43,645 bases of DNA from UBA1189 sp045612925 (GTDB taxonomy: Bacteria; Bacteroidota; Bacteroidia; Bacteroidales; Bacteroidaceae), in NCBI GenBank assembly GCA_045612925.1, contig JAZKZX010000003.1, positions 1 to 43,645 of the forward strand, in the 5' to 3' direction. Both the position numbers and the translations under genes were made by a program. The notes beneath the pieces were generated by a model that was not told where the DNA came from, made no database searches, and worked only from the letters and a program-made list of their open reading frames with translations. This document shows positions 1-7,861 of this stretch, piece by piece; within the stretch, counting starts at the first letter, position 1, and each line of letters begins with the position of its first letter.

Positions 1-1
1 G

Positions 2-265
2 GTAGTGAATACCTATGTGCAAAATAATCCGTCGGTAACTATGGATGCACTGAAAGAGGTGTTCCCACATAGCCTGCTGAAGGGTTATGGTGTAGTTCGC
101 TCTGATGACGGTACCATCAAGGACTACAAGCGCTTCTATAAGTCAGAGCTCCCCAATGGTACGATATTCTATATCTGTAACCAGTGGGGTAAGGATAATA
201 CTGATAATTTCGTGCAATATGTCAATAAGAATGTTGCAGGAATAAAAATTACTAATGTAGAGTAA
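2..265 (+). CDS. C-terminal fragment of an unrecognised protein (5' end outside window)
   Basis: The frame is open from the first complete codon at position 2 to the TAA at 263-265, so this is probably the end of a longer gene and the GTG at position 5 need not be a start. The roughly 87 visible residues contain a short helical start (NPSVTMDALKEVFP), a GYGVV segment, and a C-terminal half with a YICNQWG motif and NFVQYV. This arrangement loosely resembles C-terminal winged-helix-like segments seen at the ends of some Bacteroidales restriction or ATPase-type proteins, but that is memory-based inference and I do not assign a function. The next gene starts 13 nt downstream on the same strand, so the two could be co-transcribed. 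Confidence 0.5.
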   Translation, partial: VVNTYVQNNPSVTMDALKEVFPHSLLKGYGVVRSDDGTIKDYKRFYKSELPNGTIFYICNQWGKDNTDNFVQYVNKNVAGIKITNVE

Positions 266-278
266 TTCATCGTTTGGA

Positions 279-860
279 ATGAAAGTCCTAATCACAGGTT
301 TCGAGCCCTTTGGTGGTTCAGAGGTGAACTCGTCGTGGGAGACGGCTGTCCGTGTAGGGCTGCTGCCTCCCAAAGGCGTTTGTGTGGAGACGCTGCTATT
401 ACCTGTGAGCTTTGAGAGGGCGGGCAAGATGATTCGTGAAGCGCTGAGGGAGAAAAGGCCCGATATGCTCATCATGCTTGGTCAGCGGGGCAAGGGAGAG
501 AGCATCGACATAGAGCGTATTGCCATCAATATGATGGACGCTTCGAATCCAGACAATGATGGCTATCATCCGCAGGAGCAGACGATAGCAGATGGGGGTG
601 AGGCTGCCTATTTCTCTAACCTCCCTGTGAAAACGCTGCGAGATACTTTGCTGCAGAAGGGCATCCCAGCACGAGTATCGAACAGTGCTGGATTGTATGT
701 GTGTAACAGCACATACTACAATGCGCTGAATGAAATCTATGACCAAGGGCTCTCGACAAAGGCTGTGTTTGTGCACTTGCCAATAATTAGCGAGGACTTT
801 CCTATAGAGTTGCTCACCGAATCGGTAGATACGATAATACAAACCATAATACGACAATGA
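279..860 (+). CDS. pcp: Pyroglutamyl-peptidase I (pyrrolidone carboxylate peptidase)
   Basis: A 193-residue cytoplasmic cysteine peptidase of family C15 that removes N-terminal pyroglutamate from peptides. The N-terminus (LITGFEPFGG) is the family hallmark for binding the pyroglutamyl ring. The catalytic triad can be read directly: Glu79 in IDIERIAIN, Cys142 in GLYVCNSTYY, and His166 in VFVHLPI, matching Glu/Cys/His of characterised enzymes in spacing. The length is slightly below the usual 200-215 residues, with the shortening at the C-terminus. It follows the unknown fragment by 13 nt, suggesting read-through from upstream. No promoter element is evident between them. Identification is strong because of the intact triad. 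Confidence 0.95.
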   Translation: MKVLITGFEPFGGSEVNSSWETAVRVGLLPPKGVCVETLLLPVSFERAGKMIREALREKRPDMLIMLGQRGKGESIDIERIAINMMDASNPDNDGYHPQEQTIADGGEAAYFSNLPVKTLRDTLLQKGIPARVSNSAGLYVCNSTYYNALNEIYDQGLSTKAVFVHLPIISEDFPIELLTESVDTIIQTIIRQ

Positions 861-956
861 AATAATATACCTGTTCTCTTCGAAAAGAAACCGATAGCGG
901 TGATCGTAAGCTCAAAACATAGATTAAGAAAGAATGAACTTTTTATTCAAAATGAT

Positions 957-964
957 TACTTTTG
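957..964 (+). promoter_or_regulatory. Candidate -7 promoter element of channel gene 1
   Basis: TACTTTTG matches the Bacteroidetes -7 consensus TAnnTTTG and lies 20 nt before the ATG at 984. I see no good -33 box. Its position inside the longer reading frame that opens at GTG 900 supports the ATG at 984 as the true start. Confidence 0.45.
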
Positions 965-983
965 CAAAAAAAATTGTAAAACA

Positions 984-2678
984 ATGAATAGAATAGCGAG
1001 GTTTAAAGCCGAACTTAATCGTGTGTTTGATGATAACCTGCACACGAAGCAATGGCACAACTATGTGGACTATGCCATTATTGGACTGATAGTAATCTCA
1101 ACAATCGAGGTGTTTCTCTCTACCTACGACAACATAGCACTGCGCTATGGCCGTTGGTTGCATGTGGTGGACTATGCCACGACGATACTCTTTACCATCG
1201 AGGTGACGCTGCGCATCTGGTGTGCCGACCTGTTGGATGAGAAATATAAGGGACTGTGGGGACGCGTGAAGTATTGCTTCTCATTCTATGGATTGATTGA
1301 CATCTTGTCGACCTATCCGTTCTATCTCAACTTCTTCGTCAAGGTGCCTTATGTAGCACTGAAGGCCTTGCGTATCGCTCGTCTGCTGCGTATCTTCAGA
1401 TACATGAAGGCTTTCAACATCTTGTCGCGCGCTATTCGATCAAAGAAACAAGAGATGGTGGTATCGTTGCAGTTCTTGGCTATAGTGACGTTGATATTGT
1501 CGTTTGTGCTCTTCTTTGTGGAGCATGCTGCTCAGCCCGAGGTGTATGATAATGGATGGACCTCGGTGGTGTGGGCCTTTGCTCAGTATATCGGTGATCC
1601 GGGAGGCTTTGCAGATACACCTCCTATCACGTTTACGGGACGTATCATTGCCTGCATCATCGGTGTTCTTGGTATTGCTATCTTTGCAGTACCTGCCGGT
1701 CTCATCGGATCGGCATTTACAGATGTGATGGATGAGGATAAAAGAGATAGTATAATTGAAGAAAATAAGAAAAAACTACAATTAGCCTTTGAACGCAAGC
1801 TTGATCGTCCAACAGGATTCCGAATAGTGCCTCAATATCTCTCTATTTGTGATATTCAAGCACGTATGGGTATGAAGATGGATGATATCCTTGATGCAAT
1901 CGACGCATCGGAAAACTTTAGACTTATAAATCTTGCAGCAACACAAACAATAGATGAACATCCCCAGGACAAATTAGCAGTTGAGAATTTTCTCGTCAAC
2001 AGACCTTATGGATGTTGCATAGATCGTGGATCAAAAATTACCATAATAGCTCCATCAAGTCTTATAGACCCTTGCATTGGTGGTTTTGCTTACTATTTGG
2101 CTCTGATCGGTGGCTTCAACTATATTAGTCGCGAGATAGGTGAACTTCGTCCATATCGCTCTTATTACACATTTAAGGACCGTAATAATCACGAGGAGAA
2201 TTTACCTTTGTATATGGAAGATGTTGAGAGATTGACTTCGCGCGAGGGAAGCTGGACTGTGACAGTCCTTGCTGCAAGTGGTGCTCTTTCGCCTTCTTAT
2301 CCTACCGTTTTTCACTTTTCTGCGGGAGGAAAGATGGGGGATGAACGTTTTGACGGGGATAACCTTATAGTCAAGGATATGAAGAAGTATCAGTCTTTCT
2401 ACGAGGATGTGTCTGGATTACTGGAGAGGGAGTTTGACTTAACTTCTGACCACCAACGCTATCATGATGTGGCGGCCAATGCTTTTATGCGTAAATTTGA
2501 AAAGGGAAGGGGAGCGGAGAACAATATTGTACTGCGTGTTGCTTGGAGTGCTTGCCTATGGGATTCACGTCATATGGCTATAGCAAAGACAATGGCTGAT
2601 TCGCTGAATAATTATTTTGAGAATGATATTGTAAAGGAGTATGCTCCTGATTTGAAAATAGTGAAATGTGGTTATTGA
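984..2678 (+). CDS. Voltage-sensor-type ion channel, copy 1, with unrecognised cytoplasmic domain
   Basis: Predicted inner-membrane channel of the voltage-gated ion channel superfamily, 564 residues from the ATG at 984. This start is chosen over GTG 900 because the downstream paralogue begins with the same residues and a promoter motif lies between the two candidate starts. Residues 1-250 hold six membrane segments. S4 is clear at 127-142, with K127, R130, R133, R136, R139 and K142 at every third position. The pore loop (about 192-214) reads WAFAQYIGDPGGFADTPP; the usual TVGYGD potassium filter is replaced by AQYIGD plus a short insertion, so ion selectivity cannot be assumed. Residues about 253-564 form a soluble domain I do not recognise, containing YGCCIDRGS, IGGFNY and FHFSAGG motifs that are shared with copy 2. 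The first 252 residues differ from copy 2 at about 12 positions only. Confidence 0.8.
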   Translation: MNRIARFKAELNRVFDDNLHTKQWHNYVDYAIIGLIVISTIEVFLSTYDNIALRYGRWLHVVDYATTILFTIEVTLRIWCADLLDEKYKGLWGRVKYCFSFYGLIDILSTYPFYLNFFVKVPYVALKALRIARLLRIFRYMKAFNILSRAIRSKKQEMVVSLQFLAIVTLILSFVLFFVEHAAQPEVYDNGWTSVVWAFAQYIGDPGGFADTPPITFTGRIIACIIGVLGIAIFAVPAGLIGSAFTDVMDEDKRDSIIEENKKKLQLAFERKLDRPTGFRIVPQYLSICDIQARMGMKMDDILDAIDASENFRLINLAATQTIDEHPQDKLAVENFLVNRPYGCCIDRGSKITIIAPSSLIDPCIGGFAYYLALIGGFNYISREIGELRPYRSYYTFKDRNNHEENLPLYMEDVERLTSREGSWTVTVLAASGALSPSYPTVFHFSAGGKMGDERFDGDNLIVKDMKKYQSFYEDVSGLLEREFDLTSDHQRYHDVAANAFMRKFEKGRGAENNIVLRVAWSACLWDSRHMAIAKTMADSLNNYFENDIVKEYAPDLKIVKCGY

Positions 2679-2722
2679 ATAATATAAACTGAGGATTCTA
2701 TACTATTATCGTTCAAATGTTA

Positions 2723-2730
2723 TACCTTTG
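2723..2730 (+). promoter_or_regulatory. Candidate -7 promoter element of channel gene 2
   Basis: TACCTTTG matches TAnnTTTG exactly and sits 51 nt before the ATG at 2782, within the 103-nt gap between the two channel genes. No convincing -33 box is visible. It suggests that copy 2 can be transcribed separately from copy 1. Confidence 0.5.
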
Positions 2731-2781
2731 TGACTGTATTTCTTTATAGATGCTGAAGAATCTTACAAACACAACTGAATC

Positions 2782-4509
2782 ATGAATAGAATAGAAAAGT
2801 TTAGGACTGAACTTAATCGTGTGTTCGATGACAACCTGCACACGAAGCAATGGCACAACTATGTGGACTATGCCATCATCGGACTGATTGTAATTTCAAC
2901 AATCGAAGTGTTTCTCTCTACCTACGACAACATAGCACTGCGCTATGGCCGTTGGTTGCATGTGGTGGACTATGCCACGACCATACTCTTTACTATCGAG
3001 GTGACGCTGCGCATATGGTGCGCCGACCTATTGGATGAGAAGTATAAGGGACTGTGGGGACGTGTGAAGTATTGCTTCTCGTTTTATGGGTTGATTGATG
3101 TGTTGTCGACCTTCCCGTTCTACCTGAACTTCTTCTTCAAGGTGCCTTATGTGGCGCTGAAGGCCTTGCGTATCGCCCGCCTGCTGCGTATCTTCCGATA
3201 CATGAAGGCTTTCAATATCTTGTCGAGAGCTATCAGGGCGAAGAAGGAGGAGATGGTGGTGTCATTACAGTTCCTGGCTATCGTGACGCTGATATTGTCG
3301 TTTGTGCTCTTCTTTGTGGAGCATGCAGCTCAGCCCGAGGTGTATGACAATGGATGGACCTCGGTGGTATGGGCCTTTGCACAGTATATCGGTGACCCGG
3401 GTGGCTTTGCCGATACGCCTCCCATCACATTCACGGGACGTATCATCGCTTGCATCATCGGTATCCTCGGTATTGCTATCTTTGCGGTGCCAGCTGGCCT
3501 TATCGGCTCGGCATTCACCGAGGTGATGGAAGAGGATGCTAAAGAGGATGAACTTAAAGAAAATAACTATAGAATCAATGAATTCATGCTTGTGAAAAGT
3601 ATAAAACGCTGTAATGTGTTTTGGCCGGCAAAGAATATTAGTACGGCCGACTTGCAACTTGAACTCGGTTTGTCGGATACGGAGATAATCAAAGCGGTGC
3701 ATAATTCCAAAAATCTTCGTCTGAAGAACTTGGCTGCGGCTATTAGCTCTGGACCTAAAACGGATATGGTGGTAGTGAATCAGTTTCATGTCAATAATAG
3801 TTATGGTTGCCATGTTGATAGAGGTTCTTCTGTTACTGTCGTTAATCCTTTGGGAAGAGGGGATAATGGCTTGAGCTATTTTGATTGGCATATAGCTCAA
3901 ATAGGTGGATTTAACTATGTCGCAAATGAACTCTTCTCAAGAACTCATTCTGATTCAGATAGACGTTGTAATTTCTATACAGTAACGGAAGAATCGAAGG
4001 CTGACTTGTTTTTTCAAAAGTATATTAATGACATAACCTGTGATAAGGGGAAAAATGACTGGATCGTCGTTATTGCAGGAGAACAGATTGTGAAGAATTC
4101 TCCTTATGATTTCCATTTCGAATTGGGAGGAGAGAGAGGTGAGAAGTCCTTTGACTTTGACGGTTGCATACCTTGGGATGCAGCAAAGGTTGAGCAATTG
4201 TTTAAGGATTTCTCTGAAACTCTTGAAAGAAAGCTCCAAATGAAAACTGATATGCATGAGATCCAACCCAAGGTGGGAAAAGAAAACTTAGCTCGTTATT
4301 TGAAGACAAGGACGGAAGCGAATGTCTTGCTTCTCACTGTTTCGTACGATCTAATGATTTTCAATAAGAACGTTTATGACGCTATTTTGAATGTTGCAGA
4401 GGTACTCAATAGAAATTTGGAAATGCGTAAACCTCAAGAGCTGCATTTGGATGAGTATAAGGTGCGTCCCATAGAAAGTCAATATTGGAGAGACTTATAT
4501 TTTTCTTAA
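2782..4509 (+). CDS. Voltage-sensor-type ion channel, copy 2, with diverged cytoplasmic domain
   Basis: Tandem paralogue of the preceding gene, 575 residues, predicted inner-membrane protein. Residues 1-252 are about 95 percent identical to copy 1, including the S4 array (K127 to K142, a basic residue every third position) and the same unusual AQYIGDPGGFADTPP pore loop. From about residue 253 the two proteins are only distantly alike, although landmarks persist: NNSYGCHVDRGS, AQIGGFNY, FHFELGG and SFDFD. This indicates the same fold family with strong divergence. The soluble domain starts with an acidic/basic linker (EEDAKEDELKE) after S6. The likely role is a channel gated by voltage and by a cytoplasmic ligand or partner; this is inference. 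The sharp boundary between a conserved core and a diverged tail suggests gene conversion or selection acting differently on the two parts. Confidence 0.8.
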   Translation: MNRIEKFRTELNRVFDDNLHTKQWHNYVDYAIIGLIVISTIEVFLSTYDNIALRYGRWLHVVDYATTILFTIEVTLRIWCADLLDEKYKGLWGRVKYCFSFYGLIDVLSTFPFYLNFFFKVPYVALKALRIARLLRIFRYMKAFNILSRAIRAKKEEMVVSLQFLAIVTLILSFVLFFVEHAAQPEVYDNGWTSVVWAFAQYIGDPGGFADTPPITFTGRIIACIIGILGIAIFAVPAGLIGSAFTEVMEEDAKEDELKENNYRINEFMLVKSIKRCNVFWPAKNISTADLQLELGLSDTEIIKAVHNSKNLRLKNLAAAISSGPKTDMVVVNQFHVNNSYGCHVDRGSSVTVVNPLGRGDNGLSYFDWHIAQIGGFNYVANELFSRTHSDSDRRCNFYTVTEESKADLFFQKYINDITCDKGKNDWIVVIAGEQIVKNSPYDFHFELGGERGEKSFDFDGCIPWDAAKVEQLFKDFSETLERKLQMKTDMHEIQPKVGKENLARYLKTRTEANVLLLTVSYDLMIFNKNVYDAILNVAEVLNRNLEMRKPQELHLDEYKVRPIESQYWRDLYFS

Positions 4510-4554
4510 AATCGAGATTGGTAGTAAGTGTAATAAAAAACAAAATAAAAAAGT

Positions 4555-5298
4555 ATGAAAAAGGTTCTATTATTAATCCTTATGGTGTTCTCTTTCGCAG
4601 GTATCTCTGCACAGGAGGTGGAGTTTACAGCCGATCGTCCCGGTGCATCTACTGGTCCTGCTATCGTGGGCAAGGGAGTCATGCAATGGGAGCAAGGCAT
4701 GCAGTATGATGGCGATGGTGCCAAGGGTAGTTTTACCTATAGCAATACGCTCCTCCGATACGGACTCTTCGATGGCGTAGAAGTGCGCCTGGGTGGTGAT
4801 GCGTTCAGCTACGACTATTTCGGTAGTTGGAAGAGTGCGTTTTCAGGATTGGGTATCGGGGCAAAGATTCGTTGCTGCGATGAGCAGGGTGCTATCCCCG
4901 CGATAGCTGTGCTCGCTGACCTGCAGATCCCTGGCACGGGTGCCAAGGGCTTTGCACCAGAGTATCTCACCCCTTCACTCTATCTCTTGTTTGAGAATAC
5001 ATTGAGCGACGAGCTTAGCCTCGGCTACAACATTGGTGCTGAATGGGATGGATACACGCCCGCTCCAGTGGCATTCCTCGCCTTATGCCTTGGCTACACC
5101 ATAAATGAAGACCTCGGCTGCTTTGTGGAGAGCTACAATTACCTTGCAAAGGGTGGAAATGCTTACTGTGCCGACCTCGGGCTCAACTATATGGTGGCTC
5201 CCAAGGTACAGTTGGATGTCGCGGCTAACCTTGACCTGACTGACCCCACGCATTGCTGGGCCGTGAGCTTCGGTGTGGCTTGGCAGATAAACAAGTAA
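4555..5298 (+). CDS. Small outer-membrane beta-barrel protein, MetA-pathway/transporter-like (PF13557-like)
   Basis: A 247-residue exported protein. Residues 1-19 form a signal peptide (MKKVLLLILMVFSFAGISA, cleavage before QEVEF). The mature start EFTADRPGAS followed by VGKGVMQWEQGMQYD matches the opening signature of the family named putative MetA-pathway of phenol degradation or transporter, whose members are predicted outer-membrane barrels. The rest alternates hydrophobic and polar residues in barrel-like strands with Gly/Tyr-rich turns and ends in the aromatic-containing strand VSFGVAWQINK. The substrate is unknown; the family name should not be taken as proof of phenol metabolism. It starts 45 nt after channel copy 2, so it may be co-transcribed with it; no separate promoter is evident in the AT-rich gap. 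Confidence 0.7.
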   Translation: MKKVLLLILMVFSFAGISAQEVEFTADRPGASTGPAIVGKGVMQWEQGMQYDGDGAKGSFTYSNTLLRYGLFDGVEVRLGGDAFSYDYFGSWKSAFSGLGIGAKIRCCDEQGAIPAIAVLADLQIPGTGAKGFAPEYLTPSLYLLFENTLSDELSLGYNIGAEWDGYTPAPVAFLALCLGYTINEDLGCFVESYNYLAKGGNAYCADLGLNYMVAPKVQLDVAANLDLTDPTHCWAVSFGVAWQINK

Positions 5299-5338
5299 AC
5301 ATTCTTGTTTTTGCGTATGTTCTTTGAAAAATAAAGTG

Positions 5339-5346
5339 TATGTTTG
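5339..5346 (+). promoter_or_regulatory. Candidate -7 promoter element of the cysteine synthase gene
   Basis: TATGTTTG matches TAnnTTTG and ends 22 nt before the ATG at 5369. A -33 box at the usual distance is not convincing. Its position just upstream of 5369 argues against the alternative TTG start at 5324, which lies ahead of it. Confidence 0.45.
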
Positions 5347-5368
5347 CACTTCGAAAATAAGAAGAACA

Positions 5369-6286
5369 ATGAAGATAGCATCAGACATAACGGCACTCGT
5401 GGGACATACTCCCTTGGTGGAACTCGCTCACTATAGAGTAAAACATGGCGTGAAGGCTCGCCTCGTGGCAAAAGTGGAGGGTGCTAACCCGAGCGGCAGC
5501 GTGAAAGCGCGTGCTGCCCTTGCCATGATAGAGGAGGCCGAGAGATGTGGAGACTTGCTGCCGGGAGGAACTATCATAGAACCTACAAGTGGCAATACCG
5601 GAATAGGGCTTGCTATGGTGGCTGCCGTAAGGGGATACCGCCTTATACTCACGATGCCTGAAACGATGAGTATAGAGCGTCGCAAACTGCTTGCTGCGTA
5701 TGGTGCAGAGGTGGTGCTCACCGAAGGAAGTAAGGGCATGGCGGGAAGCATTGCTAAAGCTGAGCAATTGCAGAAGGAGATACCGAATAGTGTTATCCCT
5801 ATGCAGTTCTCGAACAAGGCTAACCCTCGAGTACACGAACTGACTACTGGTGTAGAGATATGGGACGATACCGATGGTGAGGTGGCTGTATTCGTAGCTG
5901 GTGTGGGTACGGGAGGTACCATCAGTGGAGTGGGGCGTGCACTGAAGAGTCGCAACCCCAAGGTGCATATCGTGGCTGTAGAGCCTGAGGCATCGCCTGT
6001 ACTCTCTGGAGGAAGCCCATCGCCGCATGCTATACAGGGTATAGGAGCTAACTTTGTACCCGAAAACTATGAGGCTGTCGTGGTAGATGAGGTGATAGGA
6101 GTCTCTGATACCGATGCTATGGCTGCAATGCGCGAACTGGCAGTTACCGAAGGACTCTTCGTTGGTATCAGCAGTGGTGCTGCGCTATGCGCGGCCCGTC
6201 AGGTAGCCATGCGAACCGAGTATAAGGATAAAATGATCGTTGTGTTGCTCCCCGATGGTGGAGAGAGATACCTCTCGTGTTTGTGA
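5369..6286 (+). CDS. cysK: Cysteine synthase (O-acetylserine sulfhydrylase)
   Basis: PLP-dependent fold-type II enzyme making L-cysteine from O-acetylserine and sulfide in the cytoplasm; 305 residues from the ATG at 5369. Lys46 in NPSGSVKAR is the PLP Schiff-base lysine. PTSGNTGIG at 72-80 is the substrate-binding loop and GVGTGGT (178-184) the phosphate cradle. The C-terminus ends in the typical DGGERYLS. The serine-rich substrate loop and length favour the CysK type; a CysM-type enzyme cannot be excluded without a tree. It follows the outer-membrane protein gene by 70 nt and appears to have its own promoter motif. No leader or riboswitch is apparent. Confidence 0.93.
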   Translation: MKIASDITALVGHTPLVELAHYRVKHGVKARLVAKVEGANPSGSVKARAALAMIEEAERCGDLLPGGTIIEPTSGNTGIGLAMVAAVRGYRLILTMPETMSIERRKLLAAYGAEVVLTEGSKGMAGSIAKAEQLQKEIPNSVIPMQFSNKANPRVHELTTGVEIWDDTDGEVAVFVAGVGTGGTISGVGRALKSRNPKVHIVAVEPEASPVLSGGSPSPHAIQGIGANFVPENYEAVVVDEVIGVSDTDAMAAMRELAVTEGLFVGISSGAALCAARQVAMRTEYKDKMIVVLLPDGGERYLSCL

Positions 6287-6290
6287 TTAA

Positions 6291-6330
6291 TCAACGGACA
6301 ACAGTTAACGGACAATAGTCAACGGACGAA
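6291..6330. repeat. Short tandem direct repeats (ACGGACAA motif)
   Basis: Three imperfect consecutive copies of a 14-15 nt unit, TCAACGGACAACAG then TAACGGACAATAG then TCAACGGACGAATG, lie just after the cysteine synthase stop codon. A related stretch, GTCAACAGACAACAGTC, occurs before lysA at 23243-23259. The function is unknown. Confidence 0.6.
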
Positions 6331-6376
6331 TGTTTACTACTATTCGTCAAAAGTTGATGTATTTTTCCGATTAATA

Positions 6377-6407
6377 TTCGCCAATTCAAAAAAAAGTATT
6401 ACTTTTG
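6377..6407 (+). promoter_or_regulatory. Promoter of tRNA-Thr
   Basis: TTCG at 6377-6380, a 19-nt spacer, and TACTTTTG at 6400-6407 (consensus TAnnTTTG). Transcription would start about 6414, a few nucleotides before the mature tRNA 5' end at 6419. The same TTCG/19-nt arrangement recurs before two other genes in the window. Confidence 0.6.
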
Positions 6408-6418
6408 CGGTCGCATTC

Positions 6419-6491
<73 letters not shown>

Positions 6492-6505
6492 CTGCAGAAA
6501 AAAGG

Positions 6506-6541
6506 AAAGTCCAGTTTATAGCTGAGGCTTTTTCTTTTTTT
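6506..6541 (+). terminator. Intrinsic terminator after tRNA-Thr
   Basis: The stem AAAGTC...GGCTTT (one T-G pair) stacked on CAG/CTG with a single bulged A and a 7-nt loop (6506-6531) is followed by a T-rich run to 6541. It lies between the tRNA and panC. The stem is modest, so partial read-through into panC is plausible. Confidence 0.55.
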
Positions 6542-6575
6542 GATAAGAAGAATAAAACGACCTCATTTGATGCTA

Positions 6576-7418
6576 ATGTTAGTTGTTGAAACAATCAATC
6601 AGTTGCGTTTCTTTCTCGCACAGGCTCGTGCCGAGGGTAAGAGTGTGGGTTTGGTACCCACGATGGGCGCATTGCATAAGGGACATGCATCGCTCGTAGA
6701 GCGCAGTGTGAAGGAGAACGACGTTACCGTGGTGAGCGTCTTCGTCAATCCCACCCAGTTTAATGACAAGGGCGACCTCGAACGCTATCCGCGCACCTTG
6801 GAGGCCGATTGCCAGTTGCTCGAAAGCCTCGGCGCCGCGTGCGTGTTTGCCCCTTCGGTAGAGGAGGTATATCCCGAGGAAGATACCCGCGTGTTTGACT
6901 TCACTCCGCTCGACAAGGTGATGGAAGGCATCTATCGCCCAGGACACTTCAATGGCGTGGCGCAGATTGTGAGCAAACTCTTTATGTATGTAGAGCCTGA
7001 TCGTGCATATTTCGGTGAGAAAGATTTTCAGCAGTTGGCTATCATCCGTGAAATGGTGCGTCAGATGGATTTCAAACTCGAGATTGTAGGTTGTCCCATT
7101 GTGCGTGAACATGACGGACTTGCGCTCAGCAGTCGCAATGCGCTGCTTACCGATGAGCAACGCCACACGGCATTGGCTATATCAAAGGCTCTCTTCAATA
7201 GCGTGGAGTATGCCAAGAGTCATACGCTGGTTGAGACAAAACAAATGGTAGAGGAGGCTATCGCCGATACCGATGGACTCGAATTGGAGTACTACGAGGT
7301 GGTCGATGGCAATACATTGCAGCCCGTGACAATCTGGGAAGATGCTCCTTACATTGTGGGTTGCATCACTGTATACTGCGGTAAGGTGCGTTTGATAGAT
7401 AATATACGATATAAATAA
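6576..7418 (+). CDS. panC: Pantothenate synthetase (pantoate-beta-alanine ligase)
   Basis: Joins pantoate and beta-alanine using ATP, the last step of pantothenate synthesis, in the cytoplasm; 280 residues from ATG 6576 (ATG 6570, two codons earlier, is also possible; the longer frame from 6540 is not preferred). The family landmarks are all present: PTMGALHKGH, a nucleotidyltransferase HIGH-type motif near residue 30; NPTQFN; ERYPRT; GEKDFQQL; and SSRN, the KMSKS-like loop. The length is normal for the family. panD begins 13 nt downstream, so the two form an operon that makes beta-alanine and then uses it. There is no obvious promoter between the tRNA terminator and panC. Confidence 0.95.
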   Translation: MLVVETINQLRFFLAQARAEGKSVGLVPTMGALHKGHASLVERSVKENDVTVVSVFVNPTQFNDKGDLERYPRTLEADCQLLESLGAACVFAPSVEEVYPEEDTRVFDFTPLDKVMEGIYRPGHFNGVAQIVSKLFMYVEPDRAYFGEKDFQQLAIIREMVRQMDFKLEIVGCPIVREHDGLALSSRNALLTDEQRHTALAISKALFNSVEYAKSHTLVETKQMVEEAIADTDGLELEYYEVVDGNTLQPVTIWEDAPYIVGCITVYCGKVRLIDNIRYK

Positions 7419-7431
7419 TAGATATAAAGGT

Positions 7432-7776
7432 ATGCTGATTACTGTATTGAAATCGAAGATACACTGCGCTCGTGTCACTGAGGCTAATCTAAATTATATG
7501 GGTAGCATAACTATCGATGAAGACTTGATGGATGCTGCTGGTATGGTAGAGGGAGAGCAGGTACACATCGTGAACAATAACAATGGTGAGCGTTTTGTGA
7601 CCTATATCATCAAGGGTGAGCGTGGCAAGGGACAGATATGTCTCAACGGTGCTGCGGCACGCCTCGTACAACCCGACGATGTGGTCATCATCATGGCATA
7701 TGCTCAGATGACTCCTGAGGAGGCACGTGGGTTCCGCCCTGCAGTGATTTTTCCCAAAGTAGGAAATAAACTTTAA
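7432..7776 (+). CDS. panD: Aspartate 1-decarboxylase (pyruvoyl-dependent)
   Basis: A 114-residue pro-enzyme that decarboxylates aspartate to beta-alanine for the adjacent panC product. The self-cleavage site Gly24-Ser25 is visible in NYMGSITID; cleavage converts Ser25 into the pyruvoyl cofactor. Other family features are the N-terminal KSKIHCARVT, GERFVTYII and LNGAAARLVQPDD, which carries the conserved Asn and Ala-Ala. The size and motifs are standard. It lies 13 nt after panC and ends upstream of a strong terminator, making a compact panCD unit. Confidence 0.96.
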   Translation: MLITVLKSKIHCARVTEANLNYMGSITIDEDLMDAAGMVEGEQVHIVNNNNGERFVTYIIKGERGKGQICLNGAAARLVQPDDVVIIMAYAQMTPEEARGFRPAVIFPKVGNKL

Positions 7777-7814
7777 AAAGGCCTTATTTGAATTAGGTGT
7801 TTAGTGTTATAAGG

Positions 7815-7842
7815 AAGCCAAGTCGTCTGACTTGGCTTTTTT
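7815..7842 (+). terminator. Intrinsic terminator after panD
   Basis: A perfect 10-bp stem, AAGCCAAGTC/GACTTGGCTT, with loop GTCT is followed by six T residues. It lies between the convergent panD (+) and aroE (-) genes. Its upstream A residues are too few for an equally good terminator on the other strand. Confidence 0.88.
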
Positions 7843-7861
7843 GTTGTGTATTCTTTAACAT

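Noticed and set aside
900..983. GTG start at 900 extending channel copy 1
   Set aside because: A -7 promoter element lies inside this extension, and the paralogue begins at the position equivalent to 984.
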